Below are positions 36,179 to 47,518 of a DNA stretch of 57,320 bases, one piece after another. The DNA comes from Moniliella sp. 'wahieum' (lineage: Eukaryota > Basidiomycota > Moniliellomycetes > Moniliellales > Moniliellaceae). The stretch is from the NCBI GenBank assembly GCA_003971905.1, contig RSEE01000170.1:1-57320 (forward strand). Direction: 5' to 3'. The notes under the pieces are model-generated. The model made no database searches. It worked only from the letters and a program-made list of their open reading frames with translations, and was not told the origin of the DNA. Each line of letters starts with the position of its first letter. The stretch's first letter is position 1. A program made the position numbers and the translations under genes.

Positions 36179-36536
36179 TACCATGCGCCCATGTGGACCG
36201 GAATGTAATGCTAGCGTGTCCTCCTGCCTGTTCCTTGTCCCTTTGTCGTGGCCTGTCGTGGCTTGGCGCGGTGAGTGGCATGTGGCGGGGGGCAGCGGGC
36301 GGCAGCGGGGGCGGCACGATGCAGCCTCGCTCGTGTGCCAGCAACCCTAGACGCCCCACCGGGGTACACTGCTAGGGTTGTAGCTGAACCCATGTGATGA
36401 GTGAGGTGATGATGCTGAGTGCGCTCACGTGACGTGCTGGTGGCTGGCGGGCGGCGGGCGATCTGAGATCTAGAGATGTGCGCCTCGTCCGGCCCTTGAC
36501 GCTCGTCACTAGTCGTCGCGCACGCCGCCGTCTGCG

Positions 36537-37835
36537 ATGTCCAGCGCGACGTGCAGCGCGACGCTCCTCCCCGATCCCGCCCCGGACAACTCCATTGCTT
36601 ACCTGGATGTAACCCTGGACGGGTCCACGACGCCCCACCGCATCGTCCTCGAGCTCTTCAACGACCAGACGCCGCAACCGGCCGAGCATTTCCGAGCCCT
36701 GGCAACGGCCGACAAGGGCAGTAGTGCGTCACCAGTCAGCATCTCTGGTATGGCAATACGACTTTCCACCGTGTTGTTCCCAAGTGCTTGATTCAGGGTG
36801 GGGCCGTTACCCGCGGAGATGATCTGCCGCCGAGCCCATCGAGCCCACGTACGGTTCCCCTTTGGACGAGGAACCTTCGCAAGGCATGCGTAAGCATGAC
36901 AGCCGTTTTTGCTCTCCATGGCCAATGCTGGACCAACCCCGAGCGCAGCCAGTTTTTTATCACGACCGCCGCGGCCAGCCACTTGGACAGGACCCACGTC
37001 GTGGTTTGGGCGGGTGCTGACGGGTAAGAATGTAGTGAGGCAAATTGAGCGCACCCCGACGGGGCCAACAATACGCCTCTAACCCCAGTGACCATCGTGG
37101 ACGCAGGTGAGCTTCACATTCAACATGGAATGACACGAAGCAAGAGACGTTGGATGCATTTCCAGACGACCCGAGGTGTATGACAGTGACTTGCTTGAGA
37201 AGAGTGTACGTTGCAAAGAAGGCGGGTTTGGTTTGGTTTGGTTTGGTTTGGTTGGTTTGTTGCGGGTGTGGGGAGGTACTGACCTGTTGTAGCCCCATAC
37301 GGCCCTGGATGTAGCCGAACAGATCAAGGCGCATGGATCGACCTTTTTCAAGTCGGGCAACTACGACAGGCATTGGCGCAATGGCAAAAGGCAGTGCGCT
37401 ACGTCCTCTTCCACCCGTCACACCCGAAAGTCACCCGAGGCAGAACCGATTGAGCAACGACGGAACGAGGTGTTCACCTCGCTGCAGCTCAACATTGCCT
37501 TGGCTGCACTCAATGTGGAGCCTACCTCGATTGAGCTGCAAGAACTGGTCATCCAGCAGACCAACTCGATTCTGGCTCGGACTGAGGCCGTGATGTTGCT
37601 CGAGGTTTCTCATAACCGCTTGCCCGAGACCAAGGGAACGATTGCTAGCTACGGCGTTTTACCGCCGTGGGATGGCGTATGGCGGGCAAGCGCTTCGAAG
37701 ATGCACTGAAGGATTTCGATTCGCCTGCACTTTGCCCCCACCGATCAGACGATCAGGAATGAGCGCAGGACAGTAGCGCAAGATAAACCAGGGGCGCAAG
37801 ACCCGCGAGCAGCGTACGACAAAACGTTCATGTAA
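36537..37835 (+). CDS. CYP40-type peptidyl-prolyl isomerase with TPR domain
   Basis: Prolyl cis-trans isomerase and Hsp90 co-chaperone, cytosolic. From ATG 36537: AYLDVTLDG, RIVLELFNDQTPQPAEHFRA (cyclophilin start), then frame-shifted YGNTTFHRVVPKCLIQGGAV (catalytic FHR and QGG), SQFFITTAAASHLD, HVVVWA, NVVRQIERTPTGP and VTIVDAGEL. Linker DPEVYDSDLLEK precedes an intron at 37206-37292 that contains a (GTTTG)n repeat. The TPR part follows: AEQIKAHGSTFFKSGNYDRA, SLQLNIALAALNVEPTSIEL, FYRRGMAY and FEDALKDFD, ending DPRAAYDKTFM with TAA at 37833-37835. Family members are about 370 residues, which fits. Frame breaks near 36745, 36830, 36930, 37015, 37130, 37370 and 37650. It is convergent with the next gene, whose 3' end is about 90 bp away. 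Confidence 0.85.
37206..37292 (+). other. Intron in CYP40 gene with GTTTG pentamer repeat
   Basis: Donor GTACGT, an internal GTTTG pentamer run (about 37228-37257), branch-like CTGAC and acceptor TTGTAG. Confidence 0.7.
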
Positions 37836-37926
37836 CCCCCCCTACCCCCTGCTGACCAGCAGATCTGCCATCTATACCTGCTCGTGCCCCCTTCTGCATC
37901 GCGACGATGCACACACGTACGTTGGG

Positions 37927-39219
37927 TTAAACTCGTTTCTGTAGTGGGCTTGGGCTGGGAGACAACATCAAACCAATAGCCAGATTACTTTTTTTTGGGG
38001 GGAAAGGGTCAAGGAACGAGCACGCTCGAGTCAGAGAAAAGCGGCTCGCGTCAGATGGATGTACTCCACGGCACACGGTGGACCGGTTCCTCTGTGCCTG
38101 CCGGCGGAGGCGGCAGCGGTACCTGTGTCTTCCCTCGCCCTGCGGCGCACGCTCCCGTCGGACCTCTACCGCCCGCCCCAACAGCTCCTTGCCATTCAAC
38201 AGACTCACCGCCTTATCCGCCGCCGCCGCGTCGGGCACCACCACCACTCCCTTGCCGTTTCCCAGTACATCCGCCCGTACCGGCGGCACCCCCGCCGCCC
38301 GCACCATATCCTTCAACGCTTTCCATCCCACCTCGGGCGCCAACTAGCTCTCCTGTCAGTATGGGCCATGACACCACACCCAAGCCAGAAAGGTACCACA
38401 TACGTTCGAAACAGACAATGTCACCCCTTCTCTCGCCCGCGGCCAACGTACCCGGCGCGGACGGGAGAAGTGGCGGCTCACCTCACGATCTTCCCGGACC
38501 AACAGCCTACGCCCATCAAAGGTAGCATCGTTTAACTGGTAAATCGCACGCTGGGCATCGGCCTGCGTGGCAAATTCCACCACCCCACACCCTTTGCTCA
38601 CTCCATTGGGCATCGTCAAGATATCCGCATGCACAACATCGCCCACCGAGCGCATAAAGTCCTTCAATTCGGCCCAGCGGGTATGGAACGGCAAGTTGCC
38701 CACATACACTCGATTCCTCTGTCGACCTGCATCGGGGGCAACCCCAGCTAGCACGGCTCCACTCGCTCCTGCCACTCTCCCACCCACACCTGCCCCGCCT
38801 CCGAACGGAGGGGGAGGAACCCGCGAACCAGACGGAAAGGGTGGCGCCATACTCATACGCAGCCACGTAGCCGTCACGGGCGGCGTCGCCATAGGGATCA
38901 GACGCGTCACGATAGCTGTCGCCGTAGGGGGGGCGGTAGGCGCCACGGTACGGGTCGCGCTCCGGGTAGGCCGGGGGAGCGTATGCGTAGGAGGAAGGGT
39001 AGGAGGGCGGGCGGGTACGCATAGGGGAAGGCCGCGGGGGTAGGGTAGCCGCTGGCGATGGCTGGCAGGCTCGACGTGCGGGCGGAGCGAAGGGGGCGTA
39101 CTCGTCGCGCGCGGCACGGCGGTCGGGGGACGCAGTGCGGCGTGGCTCAGGCGAGCGGGAGCGGCGGCGCTGGCCGTAGCCGGCAGGCGGTGGTGGTGGA
39201 TAGGCCGAGGGGCGTCCAT
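37927..39219 (-). CDS. RRM RNA-binding protein, Gbp2/Hrb1-like
   Basis: Likely SR-like mRNA-binding/export factor of the nucleus. From ATG at 39219 (with an immediate frame change): GRPSAYPPPPPAGYGQRRRS, RSPEPRRTASPDRR (RS/RD-rich), then PYRGAYRPPYGDSYRD and AARDGYVAAYEYG (Tyr/Arg/Gly-rich). RRM1 has RNP2 VYVGNL and RNP1 KGCGVVEFA, ending GRRLLVREDRE, as in Gbp2/Hrb1. An intron (GTGAGC...CTGACAG, about 38368-38484) separates it from a partial RRM2, EVGWKALKDMVRAAGV ... LLGRAVEVRRER. The C-terminus after about 38110 is uncertain because frames diverge. Frame breaks near 39215, 38850 and 38360. Confidence 0.75.
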
Positions 39220-39453
39220 CACGGCGGACGCAGTGGTGTTGGTGTTGGTGTCGCTGTGCTGCTGGAAGGATGGATGAAGGATGGAGGGGCGAGGGAGCAC
39301 GGCCCGCCCCAGCTTAAGTAACCAGCACACACGCGTCTATGTCTACGTCTACGTCATCGGCGGTGGCTGTCTTGTGGCTCTGACATGATGACAGTCGAGA
39401 TCCCAGCCCCGCCTTTGAGCTGCCCCGCCAGTCCACACGCCATTCATCGCATG

Positions 39454-40972
39454 CTACACCAGCGCAATCAGCATGCGCGCCGCCATCGGGCCCAGCGCCG
39501 CCGCCGCATCCAACGCCTTGCGCACCACCCCTCCAGCTCTCCTCGTCCGGGCCCTCCGCCCCAAATAGATCCCCCTCGCCCCGGCGCACCTGCACCACCA
39601 GCTGCAGAAGCGTGATGCGCATGCGCGACACCACACACTCGATCTGCGCCAGCACCGCCATGTCCTGCGCCATCTCGCGCGGGTCCCAAAGCCCGCCGGG
39701 GGAGGCAGCGGGAGGAAGGGGCCTCTTGGCACGCTCTTTGCTGGACCCGGACGCGCAACGGGGGCGCCAGCCATACACAATGTCTTGTCCAGTGCCGCCA
39801 GCACGTCCGGCACAGCCACCCAGCTGCCATCCGCCTGGTCCAGCAGCTCGACGGACGAAAGTCAGCCTTGTAGCGCATCTTGGTGCAGGTGTGGACATAG
39901 TATCCAAGCAGGTGCCACTGCATCCTCTCCCACCCTTTGCCACGCGCCCGCAACTCCCGCACCAAGAGCGCCTCGCGCATAGCGGCGATCGTGCCCAAGT
40001 GTAGGTCGGCATAGGCAGGGTCGTAGTAGAGATATACACTGGAGACACACGTTGGCAGAATATCGAGTACGCCCACCGCGATCAGGGTACCATCGACTAG
40101 AGGAGAGGGGGGCGAGGGTCAGTTTCACCAAGACAAGAGGAATTGGGAGGCGCGAGCCGAGAGGTACGCACGGCGGTACTCTTGATGGTAGCTTCCAAAG
40201 CACAGCTCCTCCGAATTGTCTTCCACCACCTTCCCGTGGTCGGACTAGTGCGGAGGATGGGGCTATCGACAAGAAAGCGGGTGAAACCTTCCTTGGTCAG
40301 GTCTTCCTTCTTGTCTTTGTGCACCACCATCTGATACTTTTGATAGAGGGTAAACTTCTCCTCCGTAAAGGAGGCGGGAACGAGGCGGGTCTGGTCAAAG
40401 GTCAGCAAGGTCAGCTTGTGGCCCAATGCGCAAGATACGAGCGGCGCACCTTTAATCTCCTTTGCATCAAAGTAGGGGCGGTATCATACAGCCGCTCGGT
40501 TGACGTGGCCGGGGAAGCAACCCAATTTTCCTTGGTCTCCATCTCATCCGGTGCCTCGATTGCGTGCCAGCGCTTTTCCAGGTCAAAGTCCAGGCATACT
40601 TGCCCTTTGTCTTGGCCGGCGGGGTGGACTGGCCGCGGACAAAGCGACAGAGCCGAGCAAACGCTCGCCGTTGTGCCCGCCCGGCTTGTATTGGCTCGCA
40701 TCGAGACGGATGGTGAGGAGGGGGCAGCAGGCACGGGTGTTGTCGGGTCTGTAGAGGTACTGTCCCGAGCGACGAAAGTTGGAGCCGCCCCAGCCGGGTT
40801 GGGGATCGCCGCCGGCCAGGACGCCGTAGTCGGCGGGGGTAGCTGCACCGCCCAGCCCGAATTTGCGTCCCTCGCCCTCGCTCGGATCACCTTCTCGCTG
40901 GGGCGTGCAGTAGCCACAGGACGACGCATCGTACCCGACCGGCACCACCACGCTCGTCGACGGCAAGCTCAT
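39454..40972 (-). CDS. ATE1: Arginyl-tRNA--protein transferase
   Basis: Transfers Arg from Arg-tRNA to N-terminal Asp/Glu (and oxidised Cys) of proteins, marking them for the N-degron pathway. From ATG 40972: MSLPSTSVVVPVGYDASSCG with the CGYC motif, SNFRRSGQYLYRPDN, ACCPLLTIRLDASQYKP (conserved CC) and FTLYQKYQMVVHKDKKEDLT. FTRFLVDSP, GTLIAVGVLDILPTCVSSVY, YYDPAYADLHLGTIAAMRE and YYVHTCTKMRYKADFRPS come next. It ends ALGPMAARMLIALV with stop at 39454-39456. An intron is seen at 40097-40167 (GTACCT...CTCTAG). Frame breaks near 40660, 40460, 40175, 39850, 39700 and 39520. Size about 470 residues, usual for fungi. It lies on the same strand as the Gbp2-like gene, about 235 bp upstream of it. 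Confidence 0.88.
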
Positions 40973-40999
40973 GGCGGCGGAGCAGCACAGCGCTGGGGC

Positions 41000-43900
41000 G
41001 GATGCACAGGGGATAAAGTACGGCGAGCGGCGGAGTTTGGCTGGGCTTATATACCGTTCCGCCGGTGCGGGCTGCGACAACTGCCAGGTGCGCTGCGATG
41101 CTTTCTTTCCTCGGCCCCTCCTCTCTCGGCTGCGTGCGGCGGCAGCTGCCTTCTCCCGACACCCTCGCCAGTAGCGCGTTGCTGGGGCAATGGTGGCCTT
41201 CCACTCGCCTATACGCGTGCCCCACGGCCCCCTGCCCCAACATTCGCGTGTCCCTACTACGAGGGATCAGGACGATCGATGATCGCCTGGGCGATGGTTC
41301 CCCTCGCTCTCGCCAGATCCGTGCAGCGTGTTGGGCAAGGCACACTCTTGCTCCCACGCCTTCTGTCGCGCCCGCGTCGAACGGTGCCATCCACACTGTT
41401 TAGCGCACCGGACAGGCCTCGGTTGTAACACGCACTCGTCTTTTTCGATGCGAGCGGGCGAGAGAGAGGGATGGGCTGCCTCCCCCCCCCCCCTTCGAGA
41501 GTCAGCCATGAAGGCCAAGGACGGAAGAGCACAATTCGACACCCGGCCTGCTCGGGATACAGAAGAGGATCTGTGGTCGTCCATCATACAGATCGCCCGG
41601 GTCGTCTCGATCGAATCGGTGCGCATCCATTTCACCCACATCGTGAATACCCTACAAGTGGCCAAATCCGACACTCGATCCTTCGCGCCGAGCCCATCGC
41701 GAGACGCCGAGCTGGAAGTCTGCACGCTTGGCGTAGTTAAGCTTGAAGCGAGCAGGAGGAATTCGAGGTTGGGAGGCCCGTGCACTTCCGCGCGAGGGAA
41801 AGTGTTCCTCTACGAGCCAGGCGAACGTCCTAGACGCGTTAGATGGGATGGATGGCACGGGTTACTGGCGACGTTTTGCGGCTGGGCTCTCTTTTCACGT
41901 GCGCGTAGAACTACACAGCACCCAGAGGCCATCGCATCTCTGTCCTCTGAGCCTGGCTGCATTGCCCCCCACGTTGCCCCCCTGAGCGTGCGCACCTACG
42001 CGTCGTGAGGTTTAGCAGCCCGCCTTTACCCCCGACGTGTTGTAGGCGAGGGTGAGTGCGGCTTCTGGCCCCATCGCGTTGTGGTTCGAATGCAACTGAC
42101 CCGCCTTAGGTTGTCCAACTGACCGAACTTGGCGTCGACCCGGACGCATCGGCGTTTGCGCCGCAGCGTTCGTGCGTATCGCTGCGTGGCGCGCGAGAGC
42201 CCAACTGGCCTCCCAAGTCAGACGTGTTGGTGATTGGGGTGCTCTGTGGATTGGTGCTTTCCTCCTGCGCTGGACGGACGGTTGTTGCGGCGATTCTGCG
42301 CACAACCGCGGTCAGATCGGCGTTGATTGGACACTGTGGCCAAACCCGTCTCGTAGCTGGGCTACGTCGTACTTGCTCACCCAGACCGGCTGCCAGCCGT
42401 GTACGACAGCTGCTCGGGCTGTTTCGGCTTCAAGCCCGCTATGCTGGTTGCCTCGACCTGTCTTTCTGCTTGGCTCGCTCCTTTGTGGTCTGCCGCGCAC
42501 GTTTCCCCAGCTGTGTTCCGTTCGTTCCTTTGCCAGGGTTGCCGGGGGGCGTGACAACCCTGGCAACCAGTCGCACCTCTCACCTCGCACCTCGTTTTGC
42601 TTCAAGACCGGGGCATGTTCCAAGCCTCTGGCCAACCAGGTGTAGACTGTGGGGGGGTCAGATGTCTGCTCGACGGGCGCGTTCACTAACAGTGGCATTG
42701 AGTGCCTGATACAAGTCCCGCTATGCAGGATGCACTTTACAGAGGTGTCTCTGCCAAGGTCGCGATGTCTCCTGGCTCTAGCTCCACGGTGGAGACGATG
42801 AAGGGAATTGAATATTGATGCTGTAGGCAGTGCGATACTTGTCTCGTCTGTTTCCTTTGTACTTCGCACGTGTTCCTTAGGTCTTTCGTCGTACATCCTT
42901 GAGCTTTCCTTTTCTCTTCGCTGTTCGATGCGATGGCGCTGGCAAACGGGGTTGTCCATGCGGAGAAGTATGTGGACTGTGGACCCGCTGATGTCACTCC
43001 GTCTTAAGTTTCCGCGTATCCCTGGGGACGCGCTTCTCGCAACCTGCGTTCATCGGAATGGATCTACTGGTTCATGATGCATTGGAATGATATTGGCTTT
43101 TGGGGGTATCTCGACCATCACGATCGAGGCACACTCATCGCCCCGGTCGACCCTACTACTGATATGTCGGCGGAAAAAACAAGGATGACCTGGCTACTTC
43201 TTGCATGCGATGGGCTCCATCCGTGGTGGATCGGTTTGGCAAGCTATTCTGCAGGCGCGCATGCAGAGGACGCTCTAGGATACTAGCCTCACGCCCCAAA
43301 TCGTCTCGGCCATTCGAGACGAGGCGAATGGGATTGGCACGCTGCCAGATACTACGATGCAGCTCCGGCGTATCGGTCGATGGGCCTGTTATCTCTCTAC
43401 AGTCGATGCATCGTCAGTACTTCCTGGTATGATGGTGATACACTGTGGTAGGTTGGCCCGGATGCATATGCCTCTCCCCCGTTTCTAATGAAGGGGGACA
43501 CGCCATACGTGGGAGCGTACGCCATAGAAGCACAGCCCTCCCCACTCGACTCTCCCTGGGGAACTGAAAAAGCCCAGCCGATCGCAACCGCGGTCAACTC
43601 ATTATATTCAACGCACAGATTGGATTGGGAGCAAAGCAAGAGATGGTCCGTGCACACGCACGCCCTGCCCTTGCCGATAAAAAATGCTTGGGAACACGCC
43701 CGCTCGCTCCCACACAAACGGTATCGGCCGTGTGCTAGGCCTCAGCGCGCCGCATCAAGCATCAAGCTTCAAGCTTCAAGCTTCCGGCGGCATGGCCACA
43801 ACGGCTGTACCAATTTCTGGCCACGACGAATCCATGAATCCATCCGCTGTGTTCTCTCAGCTCTAGTCTCAGCACAACCTACTGGTTATGCTTCCGATGC

Positions 43901-44100
43901 AGCAGACCGATCCCCGTGCGCAACACGGGCTGGATCGGCCGGAGCCCAGACCGATGGGGTGCTCGCTGTGGCCAGTGACCTAGGGCGGATGGGTGACGTC
44001 GGTGACGCACACCGCAAAAATTACCTTAATCCGCGATCCTGCCTGTCCACCTCCTTATCGACCTTATCGCGCTGCTGTGTTTCCTTCCGTCCACCACCCG
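41000..44100. other. Intergenic, little recognised
   Basis: Promoter side of ATE1 followed by about 3 kb with no recognised gene. Weak candidates are the ORF at 41328-42008 and a plus-strand segment at 43074-43430 (YLDHHDRGTLIAPVD..., AIRDEANGIGTLPDTTMQLR). That segment might be a retroelement gag relic but lacks diagnostic motifs. A GCTTCAA heptamer run is at 43757-43785. Confidence 0.4.
41328..42008 (+). CDS. Hypothetical ORF, doubtful
   Basis: Uninterrupted 226 codons with no recognised domain; includes DLWSSIIQIARVVSIESVRI. In GC-rich sequence such an ORF can arise by chance, and a long ORF also exists on the opposite strand. Listed only because it is unbroken where real genes are usually broken. 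Confidence 0.15.
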   Translation: MLGKAHSCSHAFCRARVERCHPHCLAHRTGLGCNTHSSFSMRAGEREGWAASPPPLRESAMKAKDGRAQFDTRPARDTEEDLWSSIIQIARVVSIESVRIHFTHIVNTLQVAKSDTRSFAPSPSRDAELEVCTLGVVKLEASRRNSRLGGPCTSARGKVFLYEPGERPRRVRWDGWHGLLATFCGWALFSRARRTTQHPEAIASLSSEPGCIAPHVAPLSVRTYAS

Positions 44101-44108
44101 CGGCGACA

Positions 44109-46266
44109 ATGCTCCTTCCTAGCCCGGCCATCTCCCATGTCAAGGGGGACCCCCCTCTTCCTGCACGGCCCCACAGACGGGGGCTAGCAGGACGACTGCT
44201 CCTGGCTGTTCTTTTCCTCTGCGGGACGGGCCTGCTGCACCAGTACGTCCCCGGTATCGTTGGTGGTGTCGCTGGATCCCCTGACCGCCTGTTGTCTTTT
44301 GCGTTGATTTGCGTGCACTAGCCAAACCCACCTTCCTGCTTTCCCCTTCTCCCTCCACCCCCCCCCCACACCAAGGAGGGCGAGCTGAAAGTTACCGAGG
44401 CATATGCTTTCGAACGAGTACGTCTCCCCCCCTTCTGATCAAACCGATGCGGCATCTGACCCCAGGGCGTTTGGCATAGGTGATTGGCAACATTGGAGGT
44501 GCATCAAACGAGACCTTTGTACCAAACGTGATGCTCGGGTGAGTGTGCTTTCGCTACTTGTGGTTCCCATTGCGTCGGGGAGACGACTAACTGACTTGCT
44601 GGGACCGTGCAGGACTGTGGTTGCCTCGCCTGCGACGGCGGCGCCAGACTACTTTTATGCCTGGACGCGGGATGGTGCGTTTGCCGCGAAACTGATTGTG
44701 GACCTGTTTCTGCAATCGAGAAAGAACCATTCGGATGGGGATTGGGATTGGGACTGGCCCAGTCGAGCTCGCGCACCCACTCGTCCCTCTCGCACTCACA
44801 CTCACACTCTCACCCGCTTAGCCAAAATGACTGGGAGATGGGCGCGAAAAAGTTGACACGGCCGTTGCGGATTTTGGCTGAGGACTGGATCCTGTCCGAG
44901 TTTTTCCATCAACTTTCCGCGATCCGCTCGTCCTTTGGACAGGGGGAGCCGAAGTTCCTGGTGGATGGAAGTTTGTTTACCGGTACGCCTCCCCCAACCT
45001 CCCTATCTCTCTTTAGTGTTTTTTTTTGTTCGCTCACCCTGCTTTGTCCTTCCATGCAGGCCCGTGGGGTCGGCCTCAGGCCGATGGCCCTGCGCTTCGC
45101 GCCACGGCGATGATGAAGTTTGCTCGGATTGTGGGACTGAACGACCCATTTGTGCGTAGCTTTTTGTACCATGCCAATTTGGATGGACGGTCCATGATCA
45201 AGGACGATCTCGAGTGGCTGGCCCACAATTGGAAGGCAAGCAGTTTTGATTGTAAGTGCGCACTTGTCCTTTCCTTGCGCGGGATCGTGGCAATTTCTCT
45301 GACCCCATGTGAACAGTATGGGAGGAGCTGGATAGTGCCCACTTCTTCACCAAGCAAGTCCAACGGCGCGCCTTGGCTGAAGGAGCTCAGTTCGCCGCCG
45401 ACTTTAACGACACGGGTGCTGCGCAGTTTTATCGCGCGCAAGCCGATCAGCTCGGCGCACAGCTGCAACACTTTTGGTCTCCGAAGCAAGGCCGGGTCAA
45501 CGCGTACCACGTGTCGGGACGGAGCGGTGTGGACTGCGCCGTGCTGCTCGGCGCCAATCATGGCTGGAACCAAAGCTCCCTCACGGCCAGCTTGGACGAG
45601 ACTCAATTTGGACCGGCCACCCAGCGCATTCTGGCTACCACCAAGGTCTTTGTGGATACCTTCCGTACCCTCTACCCCATCAACAAGAACGCGTCCGCAC
45701 CCGCACCGGTGCTGGTAGGACGGTACCCGGAGGTACGTGTGGGATGTCCCAGGGGTGTGCATGGCCTGGCTGACGGTCGACGTGTGTGGTCTGTGTTTGT
45801 TTTGTTTTTTGTTGGTTTTTTTTTTCCATGCGGGCGGGGTGGGCAGGACGAGTACTCGGGCTTTGAGCGCAACGGCGGCAATCCTTGGTATTTGTGCACG
45901 CTGGCCACGGCCGAAACGCTGTACAATGCAGTGAGCGTGCTGAAGCAGGCGGGCCAAGTGGCGGTGACGCCAACAACCTCGGACTTTTTCCAGCAATTTG
46001 CGCCGTCGGTCTCACTGGCGTGTATGGCGCAACGGATGCTGATGCCGATGCCGGTGCCGGCGACATGTATGCGGCTGCTGGACGGAATGCAGCAGCAAGC
46101 GGACGGACTGGTGGAGCTGACAACGTCGTATGCGTTTGCCAATGGGTCGATGAGCGAGCAGATCGACAAGACATCGGGCGCGCCGGTGGGAGCTCGCGAC
46201 CTGACATGGAGCTACACGGCGTTCCTGACGGCCCAGCGGGCGGCGCGCGGCCAGCCTGTGTTCTGA
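44109..46266 (+). CDS. GH15 glucoamylase
   Basis: Releases glucose from starch or glycogen ends (glycoside hydrolase 15). ATG 44109 gives MLLPSPAISHVKGDPPLPAR, then a hydrophobic segment LLLAVLFLCGTGLLHQY that may be a signal anchor. Exons join to give AYAFERVIGNIGGASNETF, VASPATAAPDYFYAWTRDGA (substrate-binding WTRDG), GEPKFLVDGSLFTGPWGRPQ, DGPALRATAMM, then LWEELDSAHFFTKQVQRRAL with the general-acid Glu. GRYPEDEYSG and GNPWYLCTLATAETLYNA follow, and SMSEQIDKTSG carries the general-base Glu. It closes with RDLTWSYTAFLTAQ and stop TGA 46264-46266. Clear introns: 44418-44479, 44539-44612, 44983-45059, 45252-45316, 45733-45846; at least one more near the 5' end is unresolved. Two compensating frame breaks near 46020 and 46075. 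No starch-binding domain. Both catalytic acids are present, so probably active. Confidence 0.9.
44539..44612 (+). other. Intron in GH15 gene
   Basis: GTGAGT donor, CTAACTGAC branch and GTGCAG acceptor. Splicing gives VMLGTVVASPA, the conserved reading. Confidence 0.8.
45252..45316 (+). other. Intron in GH15 gene before the catalytic block
   Basis: GTAAGT donor and AACAG acceptor. It joins SSFD to LWEEL, restoring the conserved DLWEE motif. Confidence 0.85.
45733..45846 (+). other. Intron in GH15 gene, GRYPE|DEYSG
   Basis: GTACGT donor and GGGCAG acceptor. It joins the conserved GRYPED and YSG motifs. Confidence 0.85.
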
Positions 46267-47029
46267 CGATGCGTGCAGCGGGACTGCCCAGGACGAGTGG
46301 GCCGTGCATGGACGGGGGGAGAGAGGGAGGCTGTGCTAGGGGCAATGCGATCTTCCGATTCGTAGTGATGCGTTAATACATACATGAGGGTTGATTGGCC
46401 GGCGTGGTTGGTGTATGTGTAAGGCGGCGGATCCTACTACTTTTTCCCCACTAGCAGCTACTTCTCGTCTCGGTGGCAATGGGAGGAGTGATGCGCGCCG
46501 CCGCTGTGCTGAGGCGCGAGCTGGGCGTGGACGCGGGCACGGGGGCACGAGGCCAGTGCTGGGCGGAGGTGATGGCGAATTTTGATGGTCTCGCGCTGTT
46601 TAAATTTCGACGGGCCTCCATCGGTCGGCTCTGAGAGGATATAGTTGACTACGGTCACGCCCTTGGGGTTCGACGATGTTGACGTTGGACATTACGCGCT
46701 GGACACTGGACGCTGTGGGCGCAGAAGCTCAGCTGCCAACACCACAGCAACCAGCACTCCTCCGGCTGGCCCGAGGCGTAGATGGGATGCGCAGGCCAGG
46801 GCGTGCGGCCGGCTGGGTTGGGCACATGCTTCCGTCCGCCGTGCACCACCATCCCGGTGTGTGGCCGTTGCTGGGGAGCAGGCCACCACGTGATGCGACA
46901 AGCCCAAGACGCGTCGCTGCCACAACTAACCCCCGCGGGATGCTGACGCTCATGGGCCGCATCCAGCGGTAGACCCCAAGACGTCTCTCAGCTCTGTCAG
47001 ATATACCCGCCCCAGCCCCTGTGGCCTCG
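46267..47029. other. Intergenic between GH15 and H3
   Basis: No gene recognised; short GC-rich ORFs only. Confidence 0.5.
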
Positions 47030-47518
47030 GCCCACTCGCCCCAGTTTCCTCCCCCTCTCTTCCCTCCTTCCGGCGTCCAGCCTCTTGCCTTTCATCCATC
47101 ATCAACCCCTTCTCCTTCTTCCGCTTCCCATCTGCACCTCTTCCTCGCACGCAGGATTCCATGTACGTTGCCCGCCATCCCCTCTTCTTCCCTCGCCCCT
47201 CCCCCCCCCCTCCCTCCCATCGCCACCGCTCCGCATGCGCTGTCCGCCATGTCCTCGCTCATCCCTGCGACGACGGCCCAACGCGTTGGGGCCGCCAGCG
47301 CAACCATACTTCCCTTGGCACCGGGTGACTCTTCTTTGTGCTGACTACCCCATTTTGCTTTGCTTTTTCTCTTTTTCTCTCCGCCTTTCGCACCTGCCTC
47401 TCTGTCTTCTCTACCGCTGCCGCTGCCGCCACCACCATCACCGCCATCGCCATCGCCACTACCTTCACCACCACCCTCCTCGTCCCTCGGGTACATTCAT
47501 CCATCAACAGAGCCCACC
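47030..47518 (+). promoter_or_regulatory. CT-rich leader/promoter of histone H3
   Basis: Nearly 490 bp of C/T-rich coding-strand sequence with CCACCAT before the ATG, typical of strongly expressed fungal genes. ORFs in it are composition artefacts. Confidence 0.5.

Noticed and set aside
40052..41428. 458-codon plus-strand ORF
   Set aside because: It is antisense to ATE1, whose frames carry clear family motifs; a chance ORF in GC-rich DNA.
42080..42110. tRNA gene suspected from GGTTCGAAT
   Set aside because: No A box, acceptor stem or anticodon arm could be formed around the B-box-like motif.
43074..43430. Copia gag relic
   Set aside because: Suggestive wording of the translation but no diagnostic zinc knuckle or neighbouring pol; not supportable.
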